A stretch of DNA of 64,000 nucleotides from Bacillota bacterium. GTDB lineage: Bacteria > Bacillota > DTU025 > MWDF01. This document shows, piece by piece, positions 37,406 to 48,334 of this stretch (its first letter is position 1; every line of letters starts with the position of its first letter). Location: contig JAKQNF010000010.1 of NCBI GenBank assembly GCA_029565935.1, positions 51,001-115,000 of the forward strand. Reading direction: 5' to 3'. The notes below the pieces were generated by a model that saw nothing but the letters and a program-made list of their open reading frames with translations, searched no databases and was not told the DNA's origin. The position numbers and the translations under genes are program-made.

Positions 37406-38908
37406 ATGATGGAAGATCTTACAGCCATAGCGGCAGAGGCGGCCCGGGAGGGCCTGGACGAGGGAGAGGAGATCACCAGGCGCAAGAAAGTGGCCGAAGG
37501 ATGGCGCGGCCTGGGTGTGTCCCCCTACGGAGGCAAGTTCCTAAAGGACACCGAAGCACAGGAGGTCACTGATAGGTTCGAACAGCTCGAAGGCAAGCAT
37601 GTGAGCCTGGCGGGAAGGATAATGACGATAAGGAGCCATGGAAAGGCTTCTTTCGCCGACCTAAGGGACCAGTCGGGCAAGATACAGCTCTACTTCAAGC
37701 AGGACATCCTGGGAGACGCCGAATATGGCAAGTTCCTCATGGTAGACCTCGGGGACATCGTTGGCGCAAGGGGCAAGGTGTTCAGGACCAGGCGCGGGGA
37801 GATCAGCGTCCAGGTGGAACAGCTCACTATGCTAACGAAGGCGCTCAGGCCACTGCCGGACAAATGGCACGGCCTGAAGGACGTGGACGCAAGGTACCGC
37901 CAGCGGTACGTGGACATGATCGCAAACCCGGATGTAAGGAAGACATTCCTCGTTCGTAGCGCGATCGTGGCGGGTATAAGGCGCTTCATGGAAGCGAGGG
38001 GCTTCGTGGAGGTCGAGACGCCGTCGATGCACACGATAGCCGGAGGGGCTGCCGCGAAGCCGTTCATCACACATCACAACGCCCTCGACATGGACCTGTA
38101 CCTTAGGATAGCTACCGAGCTGCACCTGAAGAGACTGCTGGTCGGCGGGATGGAGAAGGTCTACGAGATGGGCCGGATATTCAGGAACGAAGGGATATCC
38201 ACTAAGCACAACCCGGAGTTCACCTCGATAGAAGCATACCAGGCCTACGCCGACTACTACGACATGATGGAGCTCACGGAAAGCCTGGTGGCGGACGCCG
38301 CGAAGAACGCCGTAGGATCGACGAAGGTGAGCTACCAGGGCCAGGAGATAGACCTTACCCCCCCGTGGCCGAGAAGGACCATGGCTCAGTTGGTCAGGGA
38401 GCTCCTCGGCGAGGACATCGCCGCGATGTCGGACGAGCAGGCCAGGAAGGCAGCCGCCAGGCTCGGGCTCGAAGTAGATAAGGACGCGACGATGGGAATG
38501 TGCCTGAACGCCGCTTATGACGAGCTCGTGGAGCCAAAGCTGATACAGCCGACGATAGTGATGGACTATCCGATAGAAGTATCCCCCCTGGCGAAGAAGC
38601 GCGAGGAGGACCCCAGGTTCACCTACAGGTTCGAGGCGGTCTGCGTAGGCAGGGAGCTGGCGAACGCCTTCTCGGAGCTGAACGATCCCATCGACCAGAG
38701 ACAGAGGTTCGAATCCCAGGTGGACGAGAGGCAGAAGGGCGACGAAGAGGCCCATATGATGGACGACGATTTCGTCACCGCGCTCGAATACGGCATGCCC
38801 CCCGCAGGCGGGCTTGGCATAGGCATAGACAGGCTAGTGATGCTGCTGACCGACTCGGCGTCAATAAGGGACGTGATATTGTTCCCGACGATGAGGCCGA
38901 AAGCCTGA
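37406..38908 (+). CDS. lysS: lysyl-tRNA synthetase (class II)
   Basis: GRIMTIRSHGKASFADLRDQSGKIQLY; FRNEGISTKHNPEFTSIEAYQAYADY; GMPPAGGLGIGIDRLVMLLTDSASIRDVILFPTMRP. Confidence 0.97.
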   Translation: MMEDLTAIAAEAAREGLDEGEEITRRKKVAEGWRGLGVSPYGGKFLKDTEAQEVTDRFEQLEGKHVSLAGRIMTIRSHGKASFADLRDQSGKIQLYFKQDILGDAEYGKFLMVDLGDIVGARGKVFRTRRGEISVQVEQLTMLTKALRPLPDKWHGLKDVDARYRQRYVDMIANPDVRKTFLVRSAIVAGIRRFMEARGFVEVETPSMHTIAGGAAAKPFITHHNALDMDLYLRIATELHLKRLLVGGMEKVYEMGRIFRNEGISTKHNPEFTSIEAYQAYADYYDMMELTESLVADAAKNAVGSTKVSYQGQEIDLTPPWPRRTMAQLVRELLGEDIAAMSDEQARKAAARLGLEVDKDATMGMCLNAAYDELVEPKLIQPTIVMDYPIEVSPLAKKREEDPRFTYRFEAVCVGRELANAFSELNDPIDQRQRFESQVDERQKGDEEAHMMDDDFVTALEYGMPPAGGLGIGIDRLVMLLTDSASIRDVILFPTMRPKA

Positions 38909-38961
38909 TTGCGCTAAGGGACCTAGCGTGTTATATTAACAATTGCGTCGCTTGGAAACCA

Positions 38962-39037
38962 GGGCCCGTAGCTCAGCTGGGAGAGCGCTAGAATCGCACT
39001 CTAGAGGTCGCGCGTTCGATCCGCGTCGGGTCCACCA
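38962..39037 (+). tRNA. tRNA-Ala(CGC)
   Basis: Full cloverleaf; anticodon loop ATCGCAC; acceptor GGGCCCG/CGGGTCC with the G3:U70 Ala identity pair; encoded CCA. Confidence 0.93.
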
Positions 39038-39224
39038 GATTGCCGGGATTGGCGTAATGCCGGTCCCGGTCTTTGTCTATCACGAGAGGAACACCGGCCG
39101 GGTCGCGTTATCATATTAGGGACCATTTAGCCATGTGCCGTGATAAGTACAAAGCAGATAATTGAATGAAGCGCGCATATTGGTTAGAATCAGTCTGTAC
39201 AATGCTTCAAGGAGGTAGCGGATA

Positions 39225-39392
39225 ATGCCCCATTTCATAGGCACTGATTGCATCGGCTGCGGCAGCTGCAAGGCTGAATGCCCCGTGGATGCCATAACCG
39301 AGGGGACCCCTTACGTGATCGACCCCGACAAGTGCATAGACTGTGGCGCCTGCGCCGCGGTTTGTCCCGTCTCTTGCATAGTCCAGAAGTAA
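39225..39392 (+). CDS. 2[4Fe-4S] ferredoxin (55 aa)
   Basis: MPHFIGTDCIGCGSCKAECPVDAITEGTPYVIDPDKCIDCGACAAVCPVSCIVQK*, AAGGAGG upstream; below ORF-track length limit. Confidence 0.93.
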   Translation: MPHFIGTDCIGCGSCKAECPVDAITEGTPYVIDPDKCIDCGACAAVCPVSCIVQK

Positions 39393-39416
39393 GTTCTAGG
39401 CAGGCCAAGACTTCCA

Positions 39417-39438
39417 GCTCCCCGGTAGGCCGGGGAGC
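39417..39438 (+). terminator. hairpin downstream of ferredoxin
   Basis: GCTCCCCGgtaggCCGGGGAGC-type stem. Confidence 0.5.
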
Positions 39439-39497
39439 ATAAGCATGCAAAAGTCCTTGACTGGACGTCATATAAGACCGATAAGGATGTGATCTAC

Positions 39498-40388
39498 ATG
39501 GGCGATACGATACAAGGCACCTGGAAGGTGAAGGTAAGCTTCGTGCAAATGCTCAAGGGCGGCGTCATCATGGACGTCGTGAACGCCGAGCAGGCCAGGA
39601 TAGCCGAAGAGGCCGGAGCGGTGGCCGTCATGGCGCTCGAGCGCGTCCCTGCCGACATAAGGGCCACGGGCGGAGTCGCCAGGATGTCCGACCCCAAGAT
39701 GATAATCGAGATCAAAGAGGCCGTGTCCATACCCGTCATGGCCAAGGCGAGGATAGGGCACTTCGTGGAGGCGCAGGTCCTGGAGGCCATAGGCGTAGAC
39801 TGCATAGACGAGAGCGAAGTCCTAACGCCGGCCGACGACAAGTACCATATCAACAAGCACGACTTCAAGATACCTTTCGTCTGCGGATGCAGGAACCTGG
39901 GCGAGGCGCTAAGGCGCATCGGCGAGGGCGCCGCGATGATGAGGACGAAGGGCGAAGCCGGCACCGGCGACATAATCGAGGCGGTAAGGCACATGCGCCA
40001 GGTCAGCGAGGATATGGCCCGCCTGAAGTACCTTCCGAAGGAGGCGCTCATGACGGCCGCCAAGGAGATGGGCGCGCCGTACGATCTAGTGGTGGAAGTG
40101 GCCGAGACAGGCAAGCTGCCTGTGATAAACTTCGCAGCGGGCGGCATCGCCACACCGGCGGACGCAGCATTGATGATGCAGCTAGGCTGCGACGGTGTGT
40201 TCGTGGGCTCGGGCATCTTCAAATCCAACAATCCTGCCGAGAGGGCCAAGGCCATAGTGGAGGCCGTAGCGCACTTCAACGAACCTTCAGTAATCGCCGA
40301 AGTCTCGAAAGGGTTGGGAGAGGCGATGAGGGGCATCAGCGTATCCGGGATGCGCGAAGAGGACAAGGTTCAAGGCAGGGGCTGGTAA
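39498..40388 (+). CDS. pdxS: pyridoxal 5'-phosphate synthase subunit PdxS
   Basis: [59 protein letters not shown]. Confidence 0.97.
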   Translation: MGDTIQGTWKVKVSFVQMLKGGVIMDVVNAEQARIAEEAGAVAVMALERVPADIRATGGVARMSDPKMIIEIKEAVSIPVMAKARIGHFVEAQVLEAIGVDCIDESEVLTPADDKYHINKHDFKIPFVCGCRNLGEALRRIGEGAAMMRTKGEAGTGDIIEAVRHMRQVSEDMARLKYLPKEALMTAAKEMGAPYDLVVEVAETGKLPVINFAAGGIATPADAALMMQLGCDGVFVGSGIFKSNNPAERAKAIVEAVAHFNEPSVIAEVSKGLGEAMRGISVSGMREEDKVQGRGW

Positions 40389-40422
40389 GGCAGGCCGCTG
40401 CTATTCGGGGGGAACACGGTAT

Positions 40423-41040
40423 TTGAGGATAGGCGTACTTTCATACCAAGGCGACGTATCTGAACATATGGATATGATAAGCTCGATGGGGCATGAGCCG
40501 GTCCCGGTAAAGACCGGTCGTGCCCTGTCATCCGTTTATGGCCTCATACTCCCGGGAGGGGAGAGCACTTGCCAGGGCAAGCTCCTGAAGCGGTTCGGTC
40601 TGGACGAGCCCATCAGGGAGAGGATCAGGCTGGGGATGCCCGTCTTCGGGACATGTACCGGCGCCATACTCCTCGCCAGGACGATAACGGGAAGCGACCA
40701 GCCGCGGCTGGGGACCATGGACATAGAGATTTCCCGGAACGCCTTCGGTGCCCAGGTGGACAGCTTCGAGACGGAACTGGCGATAAGAGGCATCACCGAC
40801 AACGCCAGATACGGCCTTGGTGATTTTAAGGCCCTTTTCATTAGGGCGCCCCTGATTACGAGCGCCGGTCCGAGCGTGGACGTCATGGCTGCCTACGCAG
40901 GCCGGATCGTGCTGGCAAGACAGCGCAACATGCTGGCGTGCTCGTTCCATCCCGAGATGGGAGAGGATGACAGGATTCATAAGTATTTCGCCGACATGGT
41001 CGAGGAATATTCGAATATAGCCAGGGAGGTGGATGCATGA
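40423..41040 (+). CDS. pdxT: pyridoxal 5'-phosphate synthase glutaminase subunit PdxT
   Basis: [58 protein letters not shown] start. Confidence 0.95.
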   Translation: MRIGVLSYQGDVSEHMDMISSMGHEPVPVKTGRALSSVYGLILPGGESTCQGKLLKRFGLDEPIRERIRLGMPVFGTCTGAILLARTITGSDQPRLGTMDIEISRNAFGAQVDSFETELAIRGITDNARYGLGDFKALFIRAPLITSAGPSVDVMAAYAGRIVLARQRNMLACSFHPEMGEDDRIHKYFADMVEEYSNIAREVDA

Positions 41041-42287
41041 AGATACAAAGGCTAAGAGCCGAAGACCCCGAGCTGGCGGAGGCCATACTGGCCGAAGTGT
41101 CCAGGCAGAGGTCGAAGATCGAGCTGATAGCGTCCGAGAACTTCGTCAGCGAGGCGGTGTTGGAAGCAGCGGGATCGCCGCTTACCAACAAGTACGCGGA
41201 AGGCTACCCCGGAAAGAGGTACTACGGCGGCTGCGAGTACGTCGACGTAGCAGAGAACCTGGCGATACAAAGGGCGAAGGAGCTGTTCGGGGCCGATCAT
41301 GCAAATGTACAGCCCCATTCGGGCGCCCAGGCGAACACCGCGGTTTACTTCGCGGCCTTGAACCCAGGCGACAAGGTACTGGGCATGAACCTGACGCACG
41401 GCGGGCACCTGACGCACGGGATGGCGATCAACATATCGGGCAAGTATTTCAATTTCGTCCCCTACGGTGTGTCGAAGGACGACGAGAGGATAGACTATGC
41501 CGCCCTGGAGGCCCTGGCGATGGAGCACAGGCCGAAGCTGATAGTGGCGGGGGCGAGCGCATATCCGAGGATAATCGATTTCCCCAGGTTCAGGGACATA
41601 GCCGACAAGTGCGGATCCTTGCTGATGGTCGACATGGCACACATAGCAGGCCTCGTGGCCGCAGGGCTGCATCCGAGCCCGGTACCTTACGCCCATTTCG
41701 TGACCACGACGACCCATAAAACATTGAGAGGCCCCAGGGGCGGCATGATACTCTGCACCGAGGAATGGGCTAAGAGGATAGATTCGGCCGTATTCCCAGG
41801 CACGCAGGGAGGGCCGCTGATGCACATAATCGCCGCGAAGGCAGTAGCGTTCAAAGAGGCGCTGGAGCCCGGATTCAAGCAATACCAGGCACAGATAATC
41901 AAAAACGCCGCCGCGTTGGCGGAGGAGCTGATGAAGCGCGGCTACAGGCTGGTTTCAGGCGGGACCGACAACCATCTGATGCTAGTCAACCTGAGCGGCA
42001 CAGGCATAACCGGCCGACAGGCCGAGAAGGCTCTGGACGCGGTCGGCATAACGGTTAATAAGAATACGGTACCGTTCGAAACGGAGAAACCTACCGTCAC
42101 AAGCGGGATAAGGATAGGGACGCCCGCCGTGACCACCAGGGGCATGAAAGAAGCCGAGATGCGGACCATAGCCGGACTTATAGACAAGGTACTTAGGAAC
42201 ATCGATGATCCCGAGGTGCAAAAAGAAGCATCCGATGAAGTATTGCACCTTACAAAGAACTTTAATTTATATGCAGACTATATATAA
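41037..42287 (+). CDS. glyA: serine hydroxymethyltransferase
   Basis: [59 protein letters not shown]. Confidence 0.97.
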   Translation: MKIQRLRAEDPELAEAILAEVSRQRSKIELIASENFVSEAVLEAAGSPLTNKYAEGYPGKRYYGGCEYVDVAENLAIQRAKELFGADHANVQPHSGAQANTAVYFAALNPGDKVLGMNLTHGGHLTHGMAINISGKYFNFVPYGVSKDDERIDYAALEALAMEHRPKLIVAGASAYPRIIDFPRFRDIADKCGSLLMVDMAHIAGLVAAGLHPSPVPYAHFVTTTTHKTLRGPRGGMILCTEEWAKRIDSAVFPGTQGGPLMHIIAAKAVAFKEALEPGFKQYQAQIIKNAAALAEELMKRGYRLVSGGTDNHLMLVNLSGTGITGRQAEKALDAVGITVNKNTVPFETEKPTVTSGIRIGTPAVTTRGMKEAEMRTIAGLIDKVLRNIDDPEVQKEASDEVLHLTKNFNLYADYI

Positions 42288-42446
42288 TTAAATAAAGCAG
42301 ATATTGGCGGCAGGAACTCGAGATTGACCGCCGAAACCCTGTCGTGGCTGCTAAATCATTCTTTTGTGCTGATTTAGGTCATAAGGCAAAAGAGGACAGG
42401 GGAAGCCCTGTCCTTAGTATTGGATGAAACGAAAGGGGGAAAATCA

Positions 42447-43025
42447 ATGGCAAAGCTTGTAGAGATACGCTGGCACGGCCGTGCGGGCCAGGGCGCGAAG
42501 ACCGCCGCCTTGACACTCGCGGAAGCAGCCATCGAATCGAACAAGTACGCGCAGGCGTTCCCTGAGTACGGCCCGGAACGCATGGGCGCACCTATGCAGG
42601 CATTCAACAGGATCTCCGATGAGGGGATCACAGTCCACAGCAACGTACAGAACCCTTCAATAGTGCTGATACTCGACCAGTCCCTGATAGTGGCGAAGAA
42701 CGTTTCGGTAACCGGCGGTGTGCCCGAGGACGGCACTTATATCGTGAATACGCACCTTCCCGCATCCGTGATGAGGAAGAAGCTTGGAGTCGGCGCGAAC
42801 GCGAAGGTGTACACGGTGGACGCAACACAGATCAGCATCGACGCGCTGGGCAAGAACATACCCAACACGCCCATGATCGGCGCCCTCATCAAGACGACCG
42901 GCCTGCTCGATTGGGACTTGGTCATACAAGAGACCAGGAACAAGCTGGGTAAGAAGTTCAACAAGTCGATAGTCGACAAGAACGTGCTTGCGATGCAGAA
43001 AGCTTATGAGGAGGTGCGCTCCTGA
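42447..43025 (+). CDS. porC: 2-oxoacid:ferredoxin oxidoreductase gamma subunit
   Basis: VEIRWHGRAGQGAKTAALTLAEAAIESNKYAQAFPEYGPERMGAPMQAFNRIS. Confidence 0.92.
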   Translation: MAKLVEIRWHGRAGQGAKTAALTLAEAAIESNKYAQAFPEYGPERMGAPMQAFNRISDEGITVHSNVQNPSIVLILDQSLIVAKNVSVTGGVPEDGTYIVNTHLPASVMRKKLGVGANAKVYTVDATQISIDALGKNIPNTPMIGALIKTTGLLDWDLVIQETRNKLGKKFNKSIVDKNVLAMQKAYEEVRS

Positions 43026-43342
43026 TGATACCCGACAAGAACAAAGGATGGAAAGACGTACCGAAGGCAGGGCGCATACTCGACCCGGGTTCGGCCATCG
43101 AGTACGAAACCGGCGGATGGAGGACTTACAAGCCCGTCCATACGAAGGAGAATTGCATAAACTGCCTTTTCTGCTGGATATATTGCCCTGACTGTGCCAT
43201 TGAGGTGAAGGACGGCAAGATGGTGGGGATCGACTATGCGCACTGCAAAGGTTGCGGCATATGCGTCAAGGAATGCCCCACGAAGCCCGAGAAGCGCGCT
43301 TTGGTCATGGTCAAGGAAGACGAAGAGACGGGAAAGGAGTGA
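43025..43342 (+). CDS. porD: 2-oxoacid:ferredoxin oxidoreductase delta (ferredoxin) subunit
   Basis: CINCLFCWIYCPDCAIEVKDGKMVGIDYAHCKGCGICVKECP. Confidence 0.93.
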   Translation: MIPDKNKGWKDVPKAGRILDPGSAIEYETGGWRTYKPVHTKENCINCLFCWIYCPDCAIEVKDGKMVGIDYAHCKGCGICVKECPTKPEKRALVMVKEDEETGKE

Positions 43343-43347
43343 GATGA

Positions 43348-44526
43348 ATGACTAAAATGATAGGCATGACAGGCAACGAGGCCGTCGCCGAGGCTATGCG
43401 CCAAATCAACCCCGACGTGGTCGCGGCGTACCCCATCACTCCTCAGACCGAGATAGTGCAGATATACTCGAGCTTCGTATCGAATGGTCAGGTAGACACC
43501 GAGATGGTGACCGTCGAGTCCGAGCATTCGGCGATGAGCGCCACGGTAGGAGCTTCATCCGCTGGCGCCAGGGCGATGACCGCCACTTCGGCGAACGGAC
43601 TGGCACTGATGTGGGAGATCGTCTACATATGCGCCTCGATGAGGCTGCCGGTAGTGATGCCGGTGGTCAACAGGGCCCTTTCCGGCCCGATCAACATCCA
43701 CAACGACCACTCCGACACGATGGGAGCGAGGGACTCTGGCTGGATACAGATATTCAGCGAGAACGCCCAGGAAGCATACGACAACACCGTTATGGCTACC
43801 AGGATATCCGAGAACAAGAACGTCCTGCTGCCGACGATGGTCATGATGGACGGTTTCATAATCAGCCACGCCATGGAAGCCATGACGACTCTGCCTGACG
43901 ACGTGGTAAAGAAGTTCGTAGGCAACTACAAGCCGGAGAATCCTCTCCTGGACATCGCCAATCCTGTGACGATAGGCCCTCTCGACCTGTTCGACTGGTA
44001 CTTCGAGCACAAGAGGCAGCAAGCCCAGGTGATGATCGACGCCAAGTCCACTATACTGAAGGTATCCAGGGAGTTCGGCAAGATATCCGGCAGGAACTAC
44101 GGCCTGTTCGAGGAGTATATGCTAGACGACGCGGAGATCGCGATCATAGTCATAGGCTCCACCGCTGGCACAGCGAAGAAGGTCATCAAGGACCTGAGGG
44201 CCAACGGGATCAAGGCCGGAATGCTCAAGATCCGCGTATTCAGACCGTTCCCGGCGACCGAGATCGTAAAGGCCATCAAGGGAGCCAAGGCCATTGCGGT
44301 GATGGACAAGTCGGATTCCTATGACGCCGTCGGAGGTCCCGTTTACAAGGACGTCCGCTCCGCGATGTACGGAAAGCGCGGCGGCAAGATCGTCAACTAC
44401 ATATACGGCCTTGGTGGCAGGGACGTAACCGAGCAGAACATACACAGTGTGTTCGAAGACCTTAAAACAATAGCTGACACCGGCAAGGTGGCAAACCAGG
44501 TCACCTACCTAGGCGTCAGGGAGTAG
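43348..44526 (+). CDS. porA: 2-oxoacid:ferredoxin oxidoreductase alpha subunit
   Basis: MTGNEAVAEAMRQINPDVVAAYPITPQTEIVQ; VESEHSAMSATVGASSAGARAMTATSANGLALM. Confidence 0.94.
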   Translation: MTKMIGMTGNEAVAEAMRQINPDVVAAYPITPQTEIVQIYSSFVSNGQVDTEMVTVESEHSAMSATVGASSAGARAMTATSANGLALMWEIVYICASMRLPVVMPVVNRALSGPINIHNDHSDTMGARDSGWIQIFSENAQEAYDNTVMATRISENKNVLLPTMVMMDGFIISHAMEAMTTLPDDVVKKFVGNYKPENPLLDIANPVTIGPLDLFDWYFEHKRQQAQVMIDAKSTILKVSREFGKISGRNYGLFEEYMLDDAEIAIIVIGSTAGTAKKVIKDLRANGIKAGMLKIRVFRPFPATEIVKAIKGAKAIAVMDKSDSYDAVGGPVYKDVRSAMYGKRGGKIVNYIYGLGGRDVTEQNIHSVFEDLKTIADTGKVANQVTYLGVRE

Positions 44527-44540
44527 GGGGTGCAGACAGC

Positions 44541-45470
44541 ATGGCAACTCTAAGGGAGTTGGCTAAGAAGGAGCTTGCATTATCGCCGGGCCACCGCGCC
44601 TGTGCCGGCTGCGGCTTCCCGACAATAATCAAGCAAGTAGCCCTCGCTTCCGACGCACCGCTGGTAGTCGGATGCGCCACGGGCTGCATGGAAGTCACCA
44701 CGACGGTATATCCCTATACGGCATGGAAGACTCCTTTCATACACAACGCGTTCGAGAATTCCGCGGCTACGGTCAGCGGAGTAGAGGCGGCATACACTGC
44801 CCTCAAGCGCCGTGGCAAGATAGCGAAGGACCAGAAGATCAACTTCGTGGCCTTCGGCGGAGACGGCGGAACCTATGACATCGGCTTCCAATCGCTCTCA
44901 GGGGCTATGGAAAGAGGCCATGACATGGTATACGTCTGCTATGACAACCAGGCCTACATGAACACCGGGATCCAGCGCTCGTCGGCGACCCCCAAGGGCG
45001 CCAACACGACCACGACCCCCGTGGGCGCGGTGGTGAAGACGGGCAAGCGCCAGTCGAAGAAGGACCTGACAGAAGTCATGGTAGCGCACGGCATCCCTTA
45101 CGTGGCCCAGGCGAGCCCGTTCTTCTGGAACGACCTCAACAGCAAGGCCAAGAAGGCGTTCGACGTCGAAGGACCCGCGTTCCTTTGCGTAATCCAGCCT
45201 TGCGTATTGGGCTGGAAGTACGACGCCAGCGATTCGATGAAGCTCGCCAAGCTCGCGGTAGACACTTGCTTCTGGCCTCTGTACGAGGTGGAGAACGGAG
45301 TCTACAAGATCACGTACATGCCCAAGGAGAAGCTGCCAGTGACGGAGTTCCTGAAGGCGCAGGGCCGTTTCCAGCACCTTTTCAGGCCCGAGAACGCAGA
45401 GCTGCTCAAGGAGATCCAGGCGGACATCGACTATAAGTGGAACAGGCTGCTTAAGCTGAGCGGCGAGTAA
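44541..45470 (+). CDS. porB: 2-oxoacid:ferredoxin oxidoreductase beta subunit
   Basis: CAGCGFPTIIKQ; FGGDGGTYDIGFQSLSGAMERGHDMVYVCYDNQAYMNTGIQRSSATPKGA. Confidence 0.95.
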   Translation: MATLRELAKKELALSPGHRACAGCGFPTIIKQVALASDAPLVVGCATGCMEVTTTVYPYTAWKTPFIHNAFENSAATVSGVEAAYTALKRRGKIAKDQKINFVAFGGDGGTYDIGFQSLSGAMERGHDMVYVCYDNQAYMNTGIQRSSATPKGANTTTTPVGAVVKTGKRQSKKDLTEVMVAHGIPYVAQASPFFWNDLNSKAKKAFDVEGPAFLCVIQPCVLGWKYDASDSMKLAKLAVDTCFWPLYEVENGVYKITYMPKEKLPVTEFLKAQGRFQHLFRPENAELLKEIQADIDYKWNRLLKLSGE

Positions 45471-45500
45471 CAAGGACAAGGTAACACAGAGCTATGGATC

Positions 45501-45528
45501 GGAAACCGGGCTTGAGGGCCCGGTTTCC
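45501..45528 (+). terminator. intrinsic terminator after porB
   Basis: GGAAACCGGGCttgagGGCCCGGTTTCC followed by TTTG. Confidence 0.75.
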
Positions 45529-45597
45529 TTTGTCATTGAGCAAAAATGCGCATTGTTATTGACAGCAATAACCAACGGTGTTAAAGTAACCTGTACT

Positions 45598-45920
45598 AAC
45601 GCGATGAAAGGGACAAGTAGACGTAGAGACACCTTTAAGAGAGCCGGGCACGCTGTAAGGGTAAGCTGGAAAGCCAAGCAGGCAATAAGCTGGACCGACC
45701 TAAGCAGCAAGGTGTGAGCCAGGCAGGAAGCGGACGTCGAATCCACCCCGGAGCGGCCGGCCGAAGAAGAGTAAGCTGTGACGGGAGCGCCCGAAAAAGC
45801 GCAACGAGAGGGTATGCCAGAGTAGGCGGATGGACCTACTAAGGCATACCAAGCGGGGTGGCACCGCGAGGTTTTATGTGACTCGTCCCCGTGCGGCATA
45901 GAAACCGCACGGGTTTTTTT
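45598..45920 (+). ncRNA. T-box leader, Ser specifier (UCC)
   Basis: T-box core AAGCGGGGTGGCACCGCGAGG (~45851-45871); specifier context CGAATCCACC with TCC at 45742-45744; terminator CCCGTGCGG-catagaaa-CCGCACGGG-TTTTTTT; upstream of serS. Confidence 0.92.
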
Positions 45921-45952
45921 ATGGTTTCATTAGCACGGGAGGGGTGGGCATC

Positions 45953-47224
45953 ATGTTGGACATAAGACTTGTAAGGAGCGAACCTGAACTGGTCAGGGAC
46001 GGCCTTAGGAGGCGCGGACATGGCGAGGAGGCGCTTGATGAGCTCCTGTCGCTCGACATCGCCAGGAGGAAGGTCATAGCCGAGGTCGAGGAACTCAAGA
46101 GGCGACGCAACGAAGTCTCCATGGAGATCGCCCGCATCCATAAAGCGAAGGGCGACGCGAGCTCCCTGATCGCGGAGATGCGCGAAGAGGGTGAGAAGAT
46201 ATCCGCGCTCGACAAGGAACAGTCTGCGATGGACGAGAGGCAGAGGGTTCTGCTCCTCAACATACCTAACATCCCTCAGAAGGACCTGCCGGTGGGCAAG
46301 TCAGACAAAGACAACGTGGAGGAACGCAAGATCGGTACCGTGCGCACATTCGATTTCGAGCCCAAGGCACATTGGGACATAGGGACAAAGCTCGACATCC
46401 TTGACTTCGAAAGAGCGGGCAAGATCACCGGCGCCAGGTTCGTGATATACAAGGGTCTGGGGGCGAGGCTTGAAAGAGCGCTAATCACCTACATGCTTGA
46501 GCTGCATGTTGACAAGCACGGCTATAAGGAGGTATTCCCGCCCTTCATCGTCAATAGGGACAGCATGGTCGGGACCGGTCAGCTGCCAAAATTCGCAGAG
46601 GACATGTTCAAGCTGGAAGGCCTCGACTATTTCCTGGTTCCGACCGCCGAAGTGCCAGTAACTAACATGTACAGGGGAGAGATCCTAGACGAAGCCGCCC
46701 TTCCGATAAGCCACTGCGCGTACACCGCATGCTTCAGAGCCGAAGCCGGCGCTGCCGGAAGGGATACCAGAGGACTCATAAGGCAGCACGAGTTCGACAA
46801 GGTGGAGCTGGTCAAGTTCACGAAACCAGAGGAGAGCTACCTAGAACTGGAAAAACTTACCTCCGATGCCGAGGACGTGCTCAAGGGGCTGGGCCTTCCG
46901 TACAGGGTAGTGACATTATGCACCGGCGACATCGGATTCTCGAGCGCAAAGACTTACGACATCGAAGTCTGGATGCCCAGCTACGGAAGGTACGTCGAGA
47001 TATCCAGCTGCTCCAACTTCGAGTCCTACCAGGCGAGGCGCATGGACATAAAATACCGCCCGCAAAACGGCAAGGCCGAGCACGTACACACGCTTAACGG
47101 CTCCGGTACCGCAGTGGGAAGATGCCTTGCCGCGGTACTCGAGAACTTCCAGAACGAGGACGGAAGCGTGACCGTACCCGAGGTGCTCAGGAAATACATG
47201 GGCGGAACCGAGAAGATCTCCTAA
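45953..47224 (+). CDS. serS: seryl-tRNA synthetase
   Basis: [82 protein letters not shown]. Confidence 0.97.
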   Translation: MLDIRLVRSEPELVRDGLRRRGHGEEALDELLSLDIARRKVIAEVEELKRRRNEVSMEIARIHKAKGDASSLIAEMREEGEKISALDKEQSAMDERQRVLLLNIPNIPQKDLPVGKSDKDNVEERKIGTVRTFDFEPKAHWDIGTKLDILDFERAGKITGARFVIYKGLGARLERALITYMLELHVDKHGYKEVFPPFIVNRDSMVGTGQLPKFAEDMFKLEGLDYFLVPTAEVPVTNMYRGEILDEAALPISHCAYTACFRAEAGAAGRDTRGLIRQHEFDKVELVKFTKPEESYLELEKLTSDAEDVLKGLGLPYRVVTLCTGDIGFSSAKTYDIEVWMPSYGRYVEISSCSNFESYQARRMDIKYRPQNGKAEHVHTLNGSGTAVGRCLAAVLENFQNEDGSVTVPEVLRKYMGGTEKIS

Positions 47225-47317
47225 ACCCTAACCCGGCTGACATTGAGACTGTTTGACGCGGCAGCTAAAAGGATGGTAAAATCCAATTTGCTGATTCAAC
47301 GAGGAGCCCACGGCTAC

Positions 47318-47406
47318 GGAGGGGTGTTCGAGCGGTTTATGGAGCTGGTCTTGAAAACCAGTGTCCCAGCAATGGGCCGTGGGTTCGAATCCCACCCCCT
47401 CCGCCA
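47318..47406 (+). tRNA. tRNA-Ser(TGA)
   Basis: Class II tRNA with variable arm; anticodon loop CTTGAAA; CCA encoded. Confidence 0.95.
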
Positions 47407-47431
47407 TATCAGCGGATAAAGGTCGCATTAC

Positions 47432-47523
47432 GGAGAGATACCCAAGCAGGCTGAAGGGGCCGGTTTGCTAAACCGGTAGTAGGGGAAACCCTAGCGCGGG
47501 TTCGAATCCCGCTCTCTCCGCCA
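47432..47523 (+). tRNA. tRNA-Ser(GCT)
   Basis: Class II tRNA; anticodon loop TTGCTAA; CCA encoded. Confidence 0.95.
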
Positions 47524-47529
47524 TATATG

Positions 47530-47558
47530 AAGGGGACCGATTTGACCGGTCCCCTTCA
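47530..47558 (+). terminator. hairpin after tRNA-Ser pair
   Basis: AAGGGGACCGatttgacCGGTCCCCTT. Confidence 0.6.
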
Positions 47559-47614
47559 AGCTTGATGACAGGTAAACGGTGTTATGTGAGAACCTATGCT
47601 GGGAGGTGGATCGC

Positions 47615-48334
47615 TTGACCGCTGAAGAGCTGGTTTTCGAGATCAGGTCTTTCCTGACCGAGAACGCAAACCCTCTAGTCTCAGAGAAGTACAGAAGGTA
47701 CTTCGTAGAAGGCTACGACCCGTATGGCGCAGATCCCGGCCTTGTCTCTGGCATGATCGCGAAGATTCTGGAGAGAGGAGTGGACCTGAAGACCGTGATC
47801 GAAGCTTCTCAAGAACTCATAGGATCATGCAAATATGAGGAGAGCAACGTCGCGATCGGGCTCGTGAGAAGGTTGCACAAGCAGCACACCAGCGAGACCT
47901 TCAAGGATATCGAGGGCTGGTACGGGATCGGGATAAGGAACTGGGCACATGACGACGGGCTGTGCGGCGATGTCGTATCGTCTCTGATCGCGAACGGCCA
48001 TGCTGGCCTTTCCGACTTGGCGCGATGGACTGAATCCCCGTATAAGTACCAAAGGCGCGCCGTACCGGTATCCCTGATACCGCTGTTCGGGAAGAAGGTC
48101 CCTACCGAAGACGCGCTGAATGCGGTCCTTCCGCTCATGACCGATGAGGAGAAGGTGGTCCAGCAAGGAATGGGCTGGTTCCTGAGGGAAGTATGGAAGA
48201 AAGAACCTCATGCGGTAGAATCTATCTTGCTGAAGTACAAGGAAGTATCGCCTAGGCTGATATACCAGTACGCTACCGAGAAGATGAGCAAGGAGAAGAA
48301 AGACGAGTTCAGAAGGAGCAAGAAACGAAGTTGA
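47615..48334 (+). CDS. DNA alkylation repair (AlkD-like HEAT) protein
   Basis: DIEGWYGIGIRNWAHDDGLCGDVVSSLI; LTRWTESPYKYQRRAVPVSLIPL-like region; TTG start 47615 with GGGAGG. Confidence 0.75.
   Translation: MTAEELVFEIRSFLTENANPLVSEKYRRYFVEGYDPYGADPGLVSGMIAKILERGVDLKTVIEASQELIGSCKYEESNVAIGLVRRLHKQHTSETFKDIEGWYGIGIRNWAHDDGLCGDVVSSLIANGHAGLSDLARWTESPYKYQRRAVPVSLIPLFGKKVPTEDALNAVLPLMTDEEKVVQQGMGWFLREVWKKEPHAVESILLKYKEVSPRLIYQYATEKMSKEKKDEFRRSKKRS

Noticed and set aside
37832-38755. 307-aa antisense ORF in lysS
   Set aside because: Composition artefact opposite a conserved gene.
39494-40366. 290-aa antisense ORF in pdxS
   Set aside because: Composition artefact opposite a conserved gene.
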